A program made the position numbers and the translations under genes. Source: Rhodospirillaceae bacterium (GTDB lineage Bacteria; Pseudomonadota; Alphaproteobacteria; SHVP01). Taken from it: a stretch of 64,000 nt of DNA. The notes beneath the pieces were generated by a model, which worked only from the letters and a program-made list of their open reading frames with translations, was not told the DNA's origin and searched no databases. The DNA is taken from positions 266,533-330,532 of the forward strand of contig PBKD01000014.1 in assembly GCA_002722055.1 (NCBI GenBank). Reading direction: 5' to 3'. Below are positions 17,194-31,888 of the stretch, in pieces; position 1 is the stretch's first letter, and the number at the start of each line of letters is the position of its first letter.

Positions 17194-17592
17194 CTATATC
17201 TCGATTAAAATCTTTTTTAGAACCTCTAGTCTAGTATGATTTAATGAAATATCTAAATCATTTGTTAAGTCGTCAAAGTTGTTTTCAGCTTCATGTATTC
17301 TTTTATCAATGTCTTCCTTTTTAAAATCTGAGATAGCAATAGCATCTTCAGCTAATACAGAACATTCAGTATTTGTTATTTCAGCAAACCCTCCGTCGAC
17401 ATAGAACCTGGAAATCTCACCTTTTTCAGTTTCAGTTTCAATAACACCTGGACGAATAGTTGTTATCATTGGCTGGTGACCAAACATAACTCCATAATCA
17501 CCTTCGCCACCAGGAATAGTAACCATAACTACATCACCTGATATAAGAATATTATCAGGCGAAACTAAATCAAACTTAATTTTTTCAGACAT
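17194..17592 (-). CDS. atpC: ATP synthase F1 epsilon subunit
   Basis: This 132-residue subunit forms part of the central rotor stalk and can inhibit ATP hydrolysis. The N-terminal beta-sandwich shows DLVSPDNILISGDVVMV and GGEGDYGVMFGHQPMITTIRPG, and the C-terminal helices are short and charged. It follows atpD with a 16-base gap and is the last F1 gene of the operon. Confidence 0.95.
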   Translation of the reverse strand: MSEKIKFDLVSPDNILISGDVVMVTIPGGEGDYGVMFGHQPMITTIRPGVIETETEKGEISRFYVDGGFAEITNTECSVLAEDAIAISDFKKEDIDKRIHEAENNFDDLTNDLDISLNHTRLEVLKKILIEI

Positions 17593-17608
17593 CTATTAAA
17601 TCACAACT

Positions 17609-19045
<1,437 letters not shown>

Positions 19046-19055
19046 TTAAATTAAA

Positions 19056-19952
19056 TTAAATTGCTTCAGCCCCAGAAATTATTTCAATCAACTCACTAGT
19101 GATAACAGCCTGTCTAGTTCGATTATAGACTAAGGTTAGATGATCAATCATTTCACCAGCATTTCTAGTAGCATTATCCATAGCTGCCATTCTTGCACCT
19201 TGTTCTGATGCTGCATTCTCTAGTAATGCCTGAAAAATTTGTACATTAATATTTTTAGGAAGCAAAACATCTAAAATCTCATCTTGATCCGGCTCGTAAT
19301 CATAGTAAATGTTTTCAATAGAAATATCTTGATCATTTTCTCTTGACACATCATCTTCAATATTTGCTGGTATTAATTGGCTTGATGTTACAATTTGAGA
19401 CATTACTGATTTAAATCTATTAAAATATACCTTACATATATCAAACTCATTATTTCCAAAGAGATCTATTATTTTTTTACCAATATCTTGTATGTCTTTA
19501 AATTGAATATTCTTATTTTCAGAAAAATCAAAAGTCTCTATTATAAGACTTCCATATTCCCTTCTAAGCATGTCTCTGCCTTTTTTTCCAATACATAAAA
19601 GCTTAACATTTTTATTATCTGCCTGCAGAAAAGTTATTTCTTTTCTTACCGCTCTAACAATTGAGGAATTAAACGCACCACATAGGCCTCTCTCTGAAGT
19701 TGCAACAACTAGAAGATAAGTTTCATTCTTGCCAGTGCCTACTAAAATTGGGGACAAACCAAGATTTTCACCTGATCCAGAGCTAAGAGATTTTAAAATT
19801 TTTCTCATCCTTGAGGCATATGGCCTGGAAGCCTCAACTGATTCTTGAGCTTTTCGTAGTTTTGAGGCAGCAACCATTTGCATAGCCTTAGTAATCTTTT
19901 GCGTGGACTTTACACTTCCAATCCTATTTCTAAGCTCTTTTAAACCAGACAT
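19056..19952 (-). CDS. atpG: ATP synthase F1 gamma subunit
   Basis: Gamma is the rotating shaft of F1. The 298-residue protein has the conserved N-terminal coiled coil (MSGLKELRNRIGSVKSTQKI, ITKAMQMVAASKLRKAQ), the central ERGLCGAFNSS, and the C-terminal coil with MAAMDNATRNAGEMI and RTRQAVITSELIEIISGAEAI. Length is in the usual range for alphaproteobacteria. It lies in order between atpA and atpD. Confidence 0.97.
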   Translation of the reverse strand: MSGLKELRNRIGSVKSTQKITKAMQMVAASKLRKAQESVEASRPYASRMRKILKSLSSGSGENLGLSPILVGTGKNETYLLVVATSERGLCGAFNSSIVRAVRKEITFLQADNKNVKLLCIGKKGRDMLRREYGSLIIETFDFSENKNIQFKDIQDIGKKIIDLFGNNEFDICKVYFNRFKSVMSQIVTSSQLIPANIEDDVSRENDQDISIENIYYDYEPDQDEILDVLLPKNINVQIFQALLENAASEQGARMAAMDNATRNAGEMIDHLTLVYNRTRQAVITSELIEIISGAEAI

Positions 19953-19992
19953 AAGTACCTATCACTTTATTATATAACTTTATTTAACATTT

Positions 19993-22079
<2,087 letters not shown>

Positions 22080-22198
22080 TTTATCCGTCCCTAATATTCT
22101 TTGTCTATCCCTAATAATAACTTTTATTTTTTGTTTGTTGACCTCAGTGTATAAAAATACATAAGTTATATATAGTCCTAATTGACTTTTAATTGGGA

Positions 22199-22227
22199 TA
22201 CCTAGCACAGAGGGATATACTTCGCAA
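22199..22227 (-). promoter_or_regulatory. candidate promoter of the atp operon
   Basis: Read on the minus strand, TTGCGA (22222-22227) and TAGGTA (22199-22204) are separated by 17 bases. The pair is spaced like the TTGACA...TAGGTT pair before rplU. A CCTAG...CTAGG inverted pair (22201-22205 and 22228-22232) brackets the element and could be an operator or chance. It would give a leader of about 110 bases before the atpH TTG. The hexamers are far from consensus, so confidence is low. Confidence 0.25.
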
Positions 22228-22332
22228 CTAGGTCATCACTCAAATTTTAACACATAAATAGGAATAATCATATTATTTTTTCTATACAAGTAACTGATTT
22301 TTAATAATAATTTTAATGAAAAACCTCAAATT

Positions 22333-23289
22333 ATGCAAAAAAAAGAAATAGCAATAAATGTAGAAAACCTCTCTAAAATTTACAAAAATGGCGTAAAAGC
22401 TATTTCTGGCGTTTCTTTTTCTGTAAATTTTGGAGAGATATTTGGTCTTCTAGGGCCAAATGGTGCAGGAAAAAGCAGTACCGTTAGAATATTATCAACA
22501 TTATCTAATCTTTCAGATGGAAGCGCACACATAGCAGGACAAAATGTAACTAAATCTCCAACAGAGGTAAGACTCTTAACAGGATATGTGGCTCAATCAA
22601 CAGGGGTGGATGCTTGGGCAACAGGAAAAGAAAATCTACTTCTTCAGGCACAATTAGAACGAGTTCCAAGAAAAAAGATTAATAAAAGGGTAGACAATCT
22701 ACTAGAATGGGTTGGCTTAAGCTCTGTGTCAAGAAAGTTAGTTAAAACATACTCAGGTGGAATGAAAAGGCGGTTAGAAATAGCTATGGGTCTAGTTCAT
22801 GAGCCAAAAGTTCTTTTTCTTGATGAGCCGTCTACCGGCTTAGACCCAGAATCAAGAAGGAAACTCTGGAATGATCTTAAATACCTTCAAAAACAAAAAA
22901 AAATTACAGTTCTTCTAACTACTCACTACCTGGAAGAAGCTGACTATCTTTGTGATAGAATAGCAATAATTGATAAAGGCAAAATTGTTGCCAAAGGGAC
23001 ACCATCAGATCTAAAATCAAAGATCTCAAGTGATATAGTAACTTTAGAGATAGATAATCAAATTGATTTAGCTTCAAATATTTTAACGAATTTACATGGT
23101 GTAAATTCAACCAATGTAGAAGACGATAAAATTGTTCTTCAAGTCAATAATGGAAAGAAAATTCTCCCTTCACTTGTTTTAGAGCTTCAAAAAAAATCCA
23201 TTAATATAGTATCTTTTAGTTTTAATTCACCATCACTTGATGATGTTTACCTTAAATTTACTGGACACAGGTTTGAAAAGGATAATTAA
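22333..23289 (+). CDS. ABC transporter ATP-binding protein (DrrA/NodI type)
   Basis: This is the ATPase of an ABC-2 exporter. In 318 residues it has Walker A GPNGAGKS at 41-48, the signature YSGGMKRR at about 140-147, Walker B VLFLDEP at 160-166, and the switch histidine in LLTTHYLEEAD. The C-terminal 90 residues are the extra domain typical of DrrA-like drug and polysaccharide exporters. The permease gene follows after 29 bases. The substrate cannot be inferred. It diverges from the atp operon across about 250 bases of AT-rich DNA. Confidence 0.9.
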   Translation: MQKKEIAINVENLSKIYKNGVKAISGVSFSVNFGEIFGLLGPNGAGKSSTVRILSTLSNLSDGSAHIAGQNVTKSPTEVRLLTGYVAQSTGVDAWATGKENLLLQAQLERVPRKKINKRVDNLLEWVGLSSVSRKLVKTYSGGMKRRLEIAMGLVHEPKVLFLDEPSTGLDPESRRKLWNDLKYLQKQKKITVLLTTHYLEEADYLCDRIAIIDKGKIVAKGTPSDLKSKISSDIVTLEIDNQIDLASNILTNLHGVNSTNVEDDKIVLQVNNGKKILPSLVLELQKKSINIVSFSFNSPSLDDVYLKFTGHRFEKDN

Positions 23290-23318
23290 TTAATTAATTA
23301 ATAAATCATATAGGAAAA

Positions 23319-24092
23319 ATGTATATATTCATATTTGATACGTTACAACTATTAAAAAGACATACGCTAGCAACATTGAGGCTACCTATATGGATTGCTG
23401 TAACTCTTATTCAACCTGTAATATGGCTAACTATTTTTGGGCAATTATTCCAAAAAGTTGTAGAAATACCAGGCTTCGATAGTAACTCATATATAGCCTT
23501 TCTTACCCCAGGTGTAGTCATAATGACAGCAATGTTTGGATCGGCTTGGTCAGGAATGGGCCTTATTTATGACTTGAACTTAGGAGTAATGGATAGACTT
23601 CTCTCAACACCTGTTTATAGAGGCGCCATTATTGCGGCCAGAGTACTCCATGCTTCTTTGACTGTACTAGTTCAATCTATAATAATATTAGTATTAGGGT
23701 ATATTTTAGGAGCAAAAATCGAAAGTGGTATTTTTGGAATACTTGGAATTTTAGTTTCAGCTATTTTAATTGGTTCGGGGTTTTCAGCTTTATCAAGTGG
23801 TTTAGCATTACTAACAAAAAGGGAGGAGAATCTTATTGCTATTATTAATTTCTTTGGATTACCTCTTACGTTTTTATCAGCAGCTTTTATGTCTGAAGCT
23901 CTAATTCCAAATTGGGTAAAAATAATTTCTATTTTTAACCCTGTAAACTGGGCAGTAAGTGCTGCTAGAAATTCTATTTCAGGTGATAATTGGTCTGCAG
24001 TAACATTTAATTGCTTTTTACTCTTAGTTTTTGCATTGTTAACATACTTTTTTGCTACGTTAGCTTTTAAAATATATCAAAAAACTCATTAA
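23319..24092 (+). CDS. ABC-2 type transporter permease (DrrB/NodJ type)
   Basis: This 257-residue inner-membrane protein has about six hydrophobic spans, as in ABC-2 permeases. The region FLTPGVVIMTAMFGSAWSGM followed by MDRLLSTPVYRGAIIAARVL is the hallmark of the DrrB family. The C-terminal NPVNWAVSAARNSISG is also conserved. It pairs with the ATPase gene 29 bases upstream to form one exporter of unknown substrate. Its stop lies 7 bases from the convergent end of priA. Confidence 0.9.
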   Translation: MYIFIFDTLQLLKRHTLATLRLPIWIAVTLIQPVIWLTIFGQLFQKVVEIPGFDSNSYIAFLTPGVVIMTAMFGSAWSGMGLIYDLNLGVMDRLLSTPVYRGAIIAARVLHASLTVLVQSIIILVLGYILGAKIESGIFGILGILVSAILIGSGFSALSSGLALLTKREENLIAIINFFGLPLTFLSAAFMSEALIPNWVKIISIFNPVNWAVSAARNSISGDNWSAVTFNCFLLLVFALLTYFFATLAFKIYQKTH

Positions 24093-24099
24093 TTAAATC

Positions 24100-26292
24100 T
24101 TATAAAAAAGTATAAGGGTCTATATCTATTTGTACTTTCACTCTCTTTGGATATCTATTAAATAAAATCCAATTTTTGATATAAGATTGCAATTTAGCAC
24201 TTCTGCTTGCTTTTAAAAGAATTCTAAATCTATACCGTCCTCTTAGAAATTTAATTGGGGCTGCAACTGGTCCAAATAGCTGAATATCTTCTATTTTGGG
24301 AGCAATTTTTGATAATTTTTGGGCAAGTGCCATCGCTTCATTCTCATCTGAGGAAGAGATAATCACAGAAGCTAATTTTCCAAATGGAGGCATAAGATTT
24401 GACTTTCTGTTATCTAACTCATTATCAAGAAATTGATCCCTTAAACCTTTTTTTATTGATTCCATAACCGGATAATTTGGATAATAAGTTTGAATAAACG
24501 CTGAGCCACCAAGTTTTTCTCTGCCAGCTCTTCCAGAAACTTGATAAAGCAATTGAAAAGTTTTTTCATTGGCTCTTATGTCCCCACCAACCAAACCAAT
24601 ATCACCATCTATAACTCCGACAAGAGTTAAATAAGGAAAATGATGACCTTTAGACATAACTTGAGTTCCAATAATTATATCAACCTCACCTTTTTTTATT
24701 CTCTCAAAGGAATTTGATGTTTCTTTATGATTTACTAATAAATCACTAGAGAGCAACTCTTGTTTTGCTTCAGGAAAAACTTGACTTACCTCTTCTGACA
24801 GCCTTTCAATTCCAGGCCCAATTAATACCAATGAATTTTCTGTATCACATTTTGGGCATTTTTCAGGATAATTGATTGAATAACCACAATGATGACATAA
24901 TAATTTATTTAGTGATTGATGCATTACAAGCCACGAGCTGCAATTATTACACTCTAATCTATAACCACATTTTTTACATAGAGTAAGTGGAGCATAACCC
25001 CTTCTATTAAGAAATAGCATGGCTTGCTCTTTATTTATTAAGCATTTTTTTATTTCTTCTATGAGACTATTAGAAATCCATTTCTTAGGAGTTTTTTTTT
25101 CGTTATTTAAATCAATTATTGAAATACTGGGAAGTTTGGCGCCCCCATATCTTTCCTTTAGTTTTACTAAACTATATTTTTTTATCTTTACGTTATAAAG
25201 TGTTTCTAATGATGGAGTAGCTGATACTAATATTATTGGTTTATTTAATATATTGGCTCTAACTATAGCCATATCCCTAGCATTGTAGATGACATTCTCT
25301 TGCTGCTTATAAGATGGGTCATGTTCTTCATCTACAATAATTAAATCTAAATTTTTGAAAGGAAGGAAAAGTGAAGATCTAGCTCCTACTACAACTTTTA
25401 CTTGCCCAGTTGAAATTTTTTTCCAAGCATTAACTCTGTCTTTCTTTCCAATACTTGAATGCCATAAAATCGGCTCCACACCAAATCTTTGATAAAATTT
25501 TTGTAACCACTGCTCAGTTAAAGAAATCTCAGGTAACATAATAAGAGCTTGATTACCTTTCTTAATTACCTTAGAGATTGCTTCAAAATAAACCTCAGTC
25601 TTTCCGGATCCAGTAACTCCATCAAGAAGTATAACAGAAAAGTTATTTTTATTTATTTCATTCATAATTTTCCCAGAAACTAATAATTGCTCTTTCGTAA
25701 GTTCAGGTATAGTTTCATTAAAATTTTCCTCAAAGAGTAATTCATTTTCTTTAATAATTTTTTCCTTTACGTAACCTTGCTTTATTAAAACTTTTAAAAT
25801 ATTTTTTGATACATTAGTAAATTTAATCACTTCTTCTAAGGTGCAACCTGGTTCTTTCTCGATGAAATTTATTATCTTTGATCTCCCTTCTGTTAATCTT
25901 TTTGGAATATGCCCACTGAAAAATAATGTTTTTTTTATATCATGATTTTTTGAAAAATTTAATGGGGGCATCGCTAGCTTTAATACTGATCCAAGAGGAG
26001 CTAAGGTATAATTAGAAACCCACTCAATGAGCAATAATAAGCTTTTTGACATAGGAGGTATATTTTGTTTTTCTATTACTTTTTTTAATTTTATTGAATC
26101 AACTGTTTTTTTAGGGTGCTTGTCCCAGACAACCCCTATAATAATTTTTTGACCAAGAGGGACACTAACGAAATCTCCAAGCGATAAAGAAGAATTCTGT
26201 GAAGCAAAATACTGAAAAGGCTCATCTATTTTATAAGGAACCATTACAGAAATAATCTTTTGTTGATTGGATCTAGATTTATTTATTCCCAT
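24100..26292 (-). CDS. priA: primosomal replication restart helicase PriA
   Basis: PriA reloads the replisome at stalled forks. The 730-residue protein has an N-terminal DNA-binding domain (about 1-110), a helicase core with Walker A GVTGSGKT at 225-232 and DEEH at 321-324, and the zinc insert with eight cysteines at 439, 442, 448, 451, 466, 469, 479 and 482. Helicase motifs near the C-terminal lobe (GTQVMSKGHHFPYLTLVGV; QVSGRAGR) are intact. Length is normal. It is a single-gene unit, convergent with the ABC exporter. Confidence 0.95.
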   Translation of the reverse strand: MGINKSRSNQQKIISVMVPYKIDEPFQYFASQNSSLSLGDFVSVPLGQKIIIGVVWDKHPKKTVDSIKLKKVIEKQNIPPMSKSLLLLIEWVSNYTLAPLGSVLKLAMPPLNFSKNHDIKKTLFFSGHIPKRLTEGRSKIINFIEKEPGCTLEEVIKFTNVSKNILKVLIKQGYVKEKIIKENELLFEENFNETIPELTKEQLLVSGKIMNEINKNNFSVILLDGVTGSGKTEVYFEAISKVIKKGNQALIMLPEISLTEQWLQKFYQRFGVEPILWHSSIGKKDRVNAWKKISTGQVKVVVGARSSLFLPFKNLDLIIVDEEHDPSYKQQENVIYNARDMAIVRANILNKPIILVSATPSLETLYNVKIKKYSLVKLKERYGGAKLPSISIIDLNNEKKTPKKWISNSLIEEIKKCLINKEQAMLFLNRRGYAPLTLCKKCGYRLECNNCSSWLVMHQSLNKLLCHHCGYSINYPEKCPKCDTENSLVLIGPGIERLSEEVSQVFPEAKQELLSSDLLVNHKETSNSFERIKKGEVDIIIGTQVMSKGHHFPYLTLVGVIDGDIGLVGGDIRANEKTFQLLYQVSGRAGREKLGGSAFIQTYYPNYPVMESIKKGLRDQFLDNELDNRKSNLMPPFGKLASVIISSSDENEAMALAQKLSKIAPKIEDIQLFGPVAAPIKFLRGRYRFRILLKASRSAKLQSYIKNWILFNRYPKRVKVQIDIDPYTFL

Positions 26293-26387
26293 AGAGTATT
26301 ATTCAAATCAGAAATTAATATTATATTTTATTCTACAATAATCATACTGTTCATAAATCTAAAAATTAGATAAAGCGATAAAATTTT

Positions 26388-27050
26388 ATGAAGTTTTTTA
26401 TAGATACTGCAAATATTGAAGAAATTAAAGAGCTTATTCCATTCGGTATTATAGATGGAGTTACTACAAACCCATCTTTAATTGCTGCTAGTAATAGAGA
26501 TATATTTGAAGTGCTGGATGAAATATGTGGTCTTGTTTCTGGTCCTATAAGTGCTGAAGTTACAGCAACTGATTATAATGAAATGATAAAAGAGGCTAAA
26601 AAATTAGTCTCTATTTCAAAAAATATCGTCATAAAAGTACCATTAACTAAGGATGGTCTAAAAGCTTGTTCTGAGTTGAGAAATAAAGATATAAATGTAA
26701 ATGTTACTTTGTGTTTTAGCCCATCTCAGGCACTTATAGCTGCAAAATGCGGAGCAAGCTATATTTCCCCATTCATTGGAAGACTTGACGACATTAGCCA
26801 TGATGGAATGCAACTTATTCAGGACATAAGGTCTATCTATGATAATTACCCTGAGTATGATACTCAAATTCTTGCAGCCTCTTTAAGGCATCCTAATCAC
26901 TTAGTGGAAGCTGCTTTAGTAGGTGCAGATGTCAGCACTCTTCCGCCTAACATAATTCATAAATTGTTTAATCATCCCCTTACTGACCTCGGCCTTAAAA
27001 GCTTTTTAGATGACTGGGCAAAAAGCAAACAAATAATCAATCCAAAATAA
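26388..27050 (+). CDS. transaldolase / fructose-6-phosphate aldolase (TalC family)
   Basis: This 220-residue small class I aldolase has the Schiff-base lysine K83 in [11 protein letters not shown], the acid residue D6 in FFIDTAN, and the VTTNPSL motif at 25-31. The C-terminal region [20 protein letters not shown] is typical. The short family includes both true transaldolases of the pentose phosphate pathway and F6P aldolases; I favour transaldolase from metabolic need, which is inference. DUF484 starts 4 bases after the stop. Confidence 0.88.
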   Translation: MKFFIDTANIEEIKELIPFGIIDGVTTNPSLIAASNRDIFEVLDEICGLVSGPISAEVTATDYNEMIKEAKKLVSISKNIVIKVPLTKDGLKACSELRNKDINVNVTLCFSPSQALIAAKCGASYISPFIGRLDDISHDGMQLIQDIRSIYDNYPEYDTQILAASLRHPNHLVEAALVGADVSTLPPNIIHKLFNHPLTDLGLKSFLDDWAKSKQIINPK

Positions 27051-27054
27051 TAAA

Positions 27055-27759
27055 ATGACTAAGAATCAAACAAATAAAAAAAATAATCTTAAAATTAAGA
27101 TTGATGATATTAAAGATTTTTTGGAAAAAAATCCTAAAATTTTCAGAGATAAACCTGAGCTATATGAATTTATTTCACCCCCATCAAGAAGTAAAAATAA
27201 CATAATAGATATACAACAGCATATGATTGAATCACTGCAAAAAAATATTTCTAAATTAAAAAAAAGTAACTCTGAATTAATTTCTCTAAGTAAAGAAAAT
27301 CAAATAAGCCAAGAGAAAATTAATAACGTTGTGCTAGAAACTCTTAAGGCAAGGTCTTTAGATGAATTATTTAAATTTATCCTGTATAACTCTGAAAAGC
27401 TATTAGACATTGATTATGTTAATATCATTTTTGAGAAAACAGAAAACAGTGAAGAATATAATTTTGATAAAAAGATTGTATTTGTTGAATCAAAACAACT
27501 TAAACCATTCATTAAAGAAGATGATTATGTATTTCTATCTAAAACTTCAAGAAATAATGAGTTTTTTTTCACAGGCGCCCAAGAAAAAATTCTCTCAAGT
27601 GCTATTATTAAATTAAAATTATATAAAAATTCACCGGCTGTTTTCTTAGTTTTAGGATCAAAAGAATCAGAAAAATTTAACGAAAGACAAGGAACAGAAC
27701 TACTAAAGTTCCTTAGGGAAGCCTTGAACTCATATTTTAAATTATGGTTAAATCAATAG
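27055..27759 (+). CDS. DUF484 family protein
   Basis: The 234-residue protein starts with the DUF484 pattern: IDDIKDFLEKNPKIF, then a segment near HMIESLQKNISKLK that looks like a coiled coil. A GAF-like region covers about 95-230, ending GTELLKFLREALNSYF. The biochemical role is not established. It is commonly found next to xerC in gamma- and alphaproteobacteria, and here the xerC ATG overlaps its 3' end by 16 bases. This suggests co-translation and a link to chromosome resolution, which is inference. Confidence 0.82.
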   Translation: MTKNQTNKKNNLKIKIDDIKDFLEKNPKIFRDKPELYEFISPPSRSKNNIIDIQQHMIESLQKNISKLKKSNSELISLSKENQISQEKINNVVLETLKARSLDELFKFILYNSEKLLDIDYVNIIFEKTENSEEYNFDKKIVFVESKQLKPFIKEDDYVFLSKTSRNNEFFFTGAQEKILSSAIIKLKLYKNSPAVFLVLGSKESEKFNERQGTELLKFLREALNSYFKLWLNQ

Positions 27760-28718
27760 AAAAAAATTATATTAAACCCTACACAGTACGTCTAAATAAA
27801 ATAGTCAAAAATGATTTATTATCTGAGATCAATAATTTTTTTGATTGGGTATTATTTGAAAAGGGTCTTGCTGTAAACACATTAAAAAGCTATTCCAATG
27901 ATTTAACAATATTTTTTCTTTTTTTATCAGATTTTTTAGGAAAAGAAATTTCTAAGGATGATTTAGAAAAAATAACATTAATGGAGCTCCGTTCTTATCT
28001 TGCAAAAAGAAAAAAGGACGGGTCTATTAATGCTTCATTAGCTAGATCTATTTCGACAATTAAAAGTTTTTTTAAATTTCTAAACAAAAATAAAGTTATA
28101 TCAAATACTAATATCTTCCAACTTAGATCTCCTAAAAGAAAAAATAACTTTCCAAAACCCTTGTCTGAAAATGAAGCAAAATCTTTTGAAAATGAAATAA
28201 ATAATTACAATCAAAATGAATGCTGGTTAGTTAAGCGTGATATAGCATTATTTTTTATTTTATATGGCTGCGGCCTAAGGATTGATGAAGCATTACAATT
28301 AAATCAGAATATTTTGCCTATTAAGGACTCTATTAAAGTTATTGGAAAAGGAAAAAAAGAGAGACTTATCCCTGTTTTACCAGTTATCTCTGAACAGGTT
28401 CAATCATACATGGATAATTGTCCTCACAAAAAATCTCCAGAAAGTCCAATTTTTTATGGTAAATACGGAAAGAGGCTTAATCCAGGAGTTGTTCAAAGAA
28501 AATTTAGAGAAGTAAGAAAAAAGTTAGATTTACCAAAATCCGCAACACCTCACTCACTAAGACATAGCTTTGCAACACATCTAATGGTGAAAGGTGGTGA
28601 TTTAAGAACTATTCAAGAGTTGTTGGGACACTCATCGCTATCAACAACACAGCTATATGCTGAAGCAGATAATGATTATCTTTATAAAGTGCATTCTTCC
28701 AAACATCCAAGAGCTTAG
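27744..28718 (+). CDS. xerC: tyrosine recombinase XerC
   Basis: With XerD at dif, this recombinase resolves chromosome dimers. The 324-residue protein has the SAM-like N-terminal domain (about 28-115) and a complete catalytic set: R179 (GCGLRIDEAL), K203, H270-x2-R273 (HSLRHSFATH), H296 and Y305 (LGHSSLSTTQLY). It reads as a housekeeping XerC rather than a phage or integron integrase, given the DUF484 partner and the lack of any attachment site or mobile genes. The first 25 residues are unconserved and a slightly later start is possible. Its stop is 2 bases from that of sucD. Confidence 0.9.
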   Translation: MVKSIEKNYIKPYTVRLNKIVKNDLLSEINNFFDWVLFEKGLAVNTLKSYSNDLTIFFLFLSDFLGKEISKDDLEKITLMELRSYLAKRKKDGSINASLARSISTIKSFFKFLNKNKVISNTNIFQLRSPKRKNNFPKPLSENEAKSFENEINNYNQNECWLVKRDIALFFILYGCGLRIDEALQLNQNILPIKDSIKVIGKGKKERLIPVLPVISEQVQSYMDNCPHKKSPESPIFYGKYGKRLNPGVVQRKFREVRKKLDLPKSATPHSLRHSFATHLMVKGGDLRTIQELLGHSSLSTTQLYAEADNDYLYKVHSSKHPRA

Positions 28719-28720
28719 AA

Positions 28721-29593
28721 TCAACTTATATGATTGAGTAAAGTTTTACCTATATTTGCAGGTGAGTCCGCAATAATGATTCCAGCAGACATCATTGCAG
28801 CAATTTTTTCTTCTGCACCACCCTCTCCGCCAGAGATAATTGCTCCAGCATGACCCATCCTCCTTCCAGGAGGAGCTGTCAAGCCAGCGACAAAACCAAC
28901 AGTTGGTTTTTTAATCTGTGACTTTTTTACCAACTCTGCTGCCTCCTCTTCTGCACTTCCACCAATCTCACCAATCATAATAATCGAGTCAGTTTCATCG
29001 TCGTTAAGAAACATTTTTATACAATCTACAAAACTAGTTCCATTTATCGGATCTCCACCAATACCCACACATGTTGATTGACCTAATCCAACCGCAGAAG
29101 TTTGAGCAACAGCCTCATAAGTAAGAGTTCCAGATCTTGAAACTATTCCAGTTTTACCTTTTTTATGAATATGCCCAGGCATAATCCCGATTTTACATTC
29201 ATCTGGTGTGATTATACCAGGACAATTAGGCCCTATTAACCTAGAACGGGAATTAAGAAGAGATTTTTTTACTGCTATCATATCTATTACCGGAATGCCT
29301 TCAGTTATACAAATGATTAAACTAATTTCTGCATCAATTGCCTCAAGAATTGCATCTGCTGCAAAAGGTGGAGGAACATATATAACAGTTGCATCTGCCT
29401 CAGTAGAAAATTTAGCTTCATGAACAGTATTAAATACTGGCAAACCTAAATGCTTTGAACCACCTTTACCAGGAGTGACCCCTCCTACAACCTTAGTTCC
29501 ATATTTTAGAGCTTGCTCAGAATGAAACGTGCCTTGAGAGCCAGTAAAACCCTGACAAATAACTTTTGTTTTTGAGTTAACAAGAATACTCAT
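28721..29593 (-). CDS. sucD: succinyl-CoA synthetase alpha subunit
   Basis: This subunit binds CoA and carries the phosphohistidine in the TCA step from succinyl-CoA to succinate. In 290 residues it shows [10 protein letters not shown] near 15-24, GPNCPG at 121-126, SRSGTLTYE at about 152-160, and the active histidine H248 in RRMGHAGAI. The ATG overlaps the sucC stop by one base. It ends the mdh-sucC-sucD operon, which lacks the downstream sucAB/lpd genes often present in relatives. Confidence 0.97.
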   Translation of the reverse strand: MSILVNSKTKVICQGFTGSQGTFHSEQALKYGTKVVGGVTPGKGGSKHLGLPVFNTVHEAKFSTEADATVIYVPPPFAADAILEAIDAEISLIICITEGIPVIDMIAVKKSLLNSRSRLIGPNCPGIITPDECKIGIMPGHIHKKGKTGIVSRSGTLTYEAVAQTSAVGLGQSTCVGIGGDPINGTSFVDCIKMFLNDDETDSIIMIGEIGGSAEEEAAELVKKSQIKKPTVGFVAGLTAPPGRRMGHAGAIISGGEGGAEEKIAAMMSAGIIIADSPANIGKTLLNHIS

Positions 29594-30759
29594 TAATTCT
29601 TTCCGATTGATTGAACAATTTTTTTCGCTGCATCACCAAGATTATCAGCAGAAATTATCTGAAGATTAGAATTCTTTAGAATTTCTTTACCTTCTTCCAC
29701 GTTTGTCCCCTCTAGCCTAACAACTAAGGGAACTTCTAAATTTATTTCTCTTGCAGCAGATACAACCCCATTTGCAACAATATCACATCTCATAATACCA
29801 CCAAAAATATTAACTAAAATTCCTTTAACATTTTTGTCAGACATAATTAGTTTAAATGCCTCAGTTACTTTCTCTTTGGTTGCTCCACCGCCCACATCTA
29901 AAAAATTAGCAGGTTCTCCTCCGTTCAATTTTATTATATCCATCGTAGCCATTGCCAGACCAGCACCGTTTACCATGCAACCTATGGAACCATCTAACTT
30001 TATATAACTTAGATCATACTTAGATGCTATTAACTCAACTGGATCCTCTTCAGTTTCATCCCTATAATTTAGAATATCTTTCTGGCGAAATAGAGCATTA
30101 TCATCAAAATTCATTTTTGCATCAAGAGCAATTAGTGAATTTTGCGAAGTAACTACTAATGGGTTTATCTCCAATAGACTGGCATCCGATGATTTAAATG
30201 CATTATAAGCAGAAGATAAAAAAGACTGTAGCTCTTTAAAAAAACTTCTATCCAATTGCAGAAAATAGGCTAACCTTCTAACATGATACGGCATCACTCC
30301 CTCAGAGTTATCCAGGTGGATTCTGAGAATTTTATCTGGCGAATTATTTGCTACTTCTTCTATATCCATCCCTCCTTCGGTTGAAGCAAGACAAATAATA
30401 CTCGATGATTTTCTATCAATTAGAATACTAAAATATAATTCTCTAAGTATTTCCGCACCTTGTTCAATATAAATTTTATTAACTTTTTTTCCCTTTGGAC
30501 CAGTTTGCGGAGTAACTAAATTCATTCCAAGAATTTTTGAAGATTTCTCAATTAATTCAGATTTAGACTTCGCAACCTGAACACCTCCTCCTTTTCCCCT
30601 TCCACCAGCATGAATCTGAGCTTTAACTACCCATATTTTGCCACCTAAGGTATCAGCAATTTCATCAACATCATCCAGAGTAGAGGTAGCTTTACCTTCA
30701 AGGATTCTCACTCCATATTTTTTTAAGATCTCTTTGGCTTGATACTCATGAATATTCAT
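29593..30759 (-). CDS. sucC: succinyl-CoA synthetase beta subunit
   Basis: This is the nucleotide-binding subunit of succinyl-CoA synthetase, with an N-terminal ATP-grasp domain. The start [17 protein letters not shown] is canonical and lies 4 bases after the mdh stop. A longer frame reaching to 30795 would run back into mdh and add residues absent from the family. Motifs include [18 protein letters not shown], and [12 protein letters not shown] with [10 protein letters not shown]. Length is 388, as usual. Nucleotide preference (ATP or GTP) is not determined. Confidence 0.96.
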   Translation of the reverse strand: MNIHEYQAKEILKKYGVRILEGKATSTLDDVDEIADTLGGKIWVVKAQIHAGGRGKGGGVQVAKSKSELIEKSSKILGMNLVTPQTGPKGKKVNKIYIEQGAEILRELYFSILIDRKSSSIICLASTEGGMDIEEVANNSPDKILRIHLDNSEGVMPYHVRRLAYFLQLDRSFFKELQSFLSSAYNAFKSSDASLLEINPLVVTSQNSLIALDAKMNFDDNALFRQKDILNYRDETEEDPVELIASKYDLSYIKLDGSIGCMVNGAGLAMATMDIIKLNGGEPANFLDVGGGATKEKVTEAFKLIMSDKNVKGILVNIFGGIMRCDIVANGVVSAAREINLEVPLVVRLEGTNVEEGKEILKNSNLQIISADNLGDAAKKIVQSIGKN

Positions 30760-30763
30760 AGCT

Positions 30764-31747
<984 letters not shown>

Positions 31748-31787
31748 TCAAAAACAAAAACATTTGAAAATAATTTTTTAAAAAACT

Positions 31788-31822
31788 ATTGATTTTTTTA
31801 GTAATTTAAATACCTATATGAT
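31788..31822 (+). promoter_or_regulatory. candidate heat-shock (sigma-32 type) promoter of htpG
   Basis: ATTGATTT (31788-31795) and CCTATATGAT (31813-31822) are separated by 17 bases, about 65 bases before the htpG ATG. As I recall it, the alphaproteobacterial sigma-32 consensus is CTTGATNT with a -10 of CYTATNTNNG. Each element differs from that by one position, and the spacing is slightly long. Placement before a heat-shock chaperone supports the reading. Confidence 0.4.
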
Positions 31823-31888
31823 CTGGTTTAATTGGTAAATAAATAAAATCTCTGTATATGTAAGATTAACCAATTTTAGGGAAAAAAT

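Noticed and set aside
22080-22208. 43-residue N-terminal extension of AtpH from ATG 22208
   Set aside because: The added residues are unlike any delta subunit, while the TTG at 22079 gives the normal 186-residue length and has an upstream Shine-Dalgarno.
22201-22232. CCTAG...CTAGG inverted pair before atpH as an RNA hairpin
   Set aside because: Only 5 base pairs with a 22-base loop; too weak as a structure and not followed by a T tract.
27744-28718. Tyrosine recombinase as evidence of a mobile element
   Set aside because: Its catalytic set, length and pairing with DUF484 fit housekeeping XerC. No repeats, attachment sites or cargo genes flank it.
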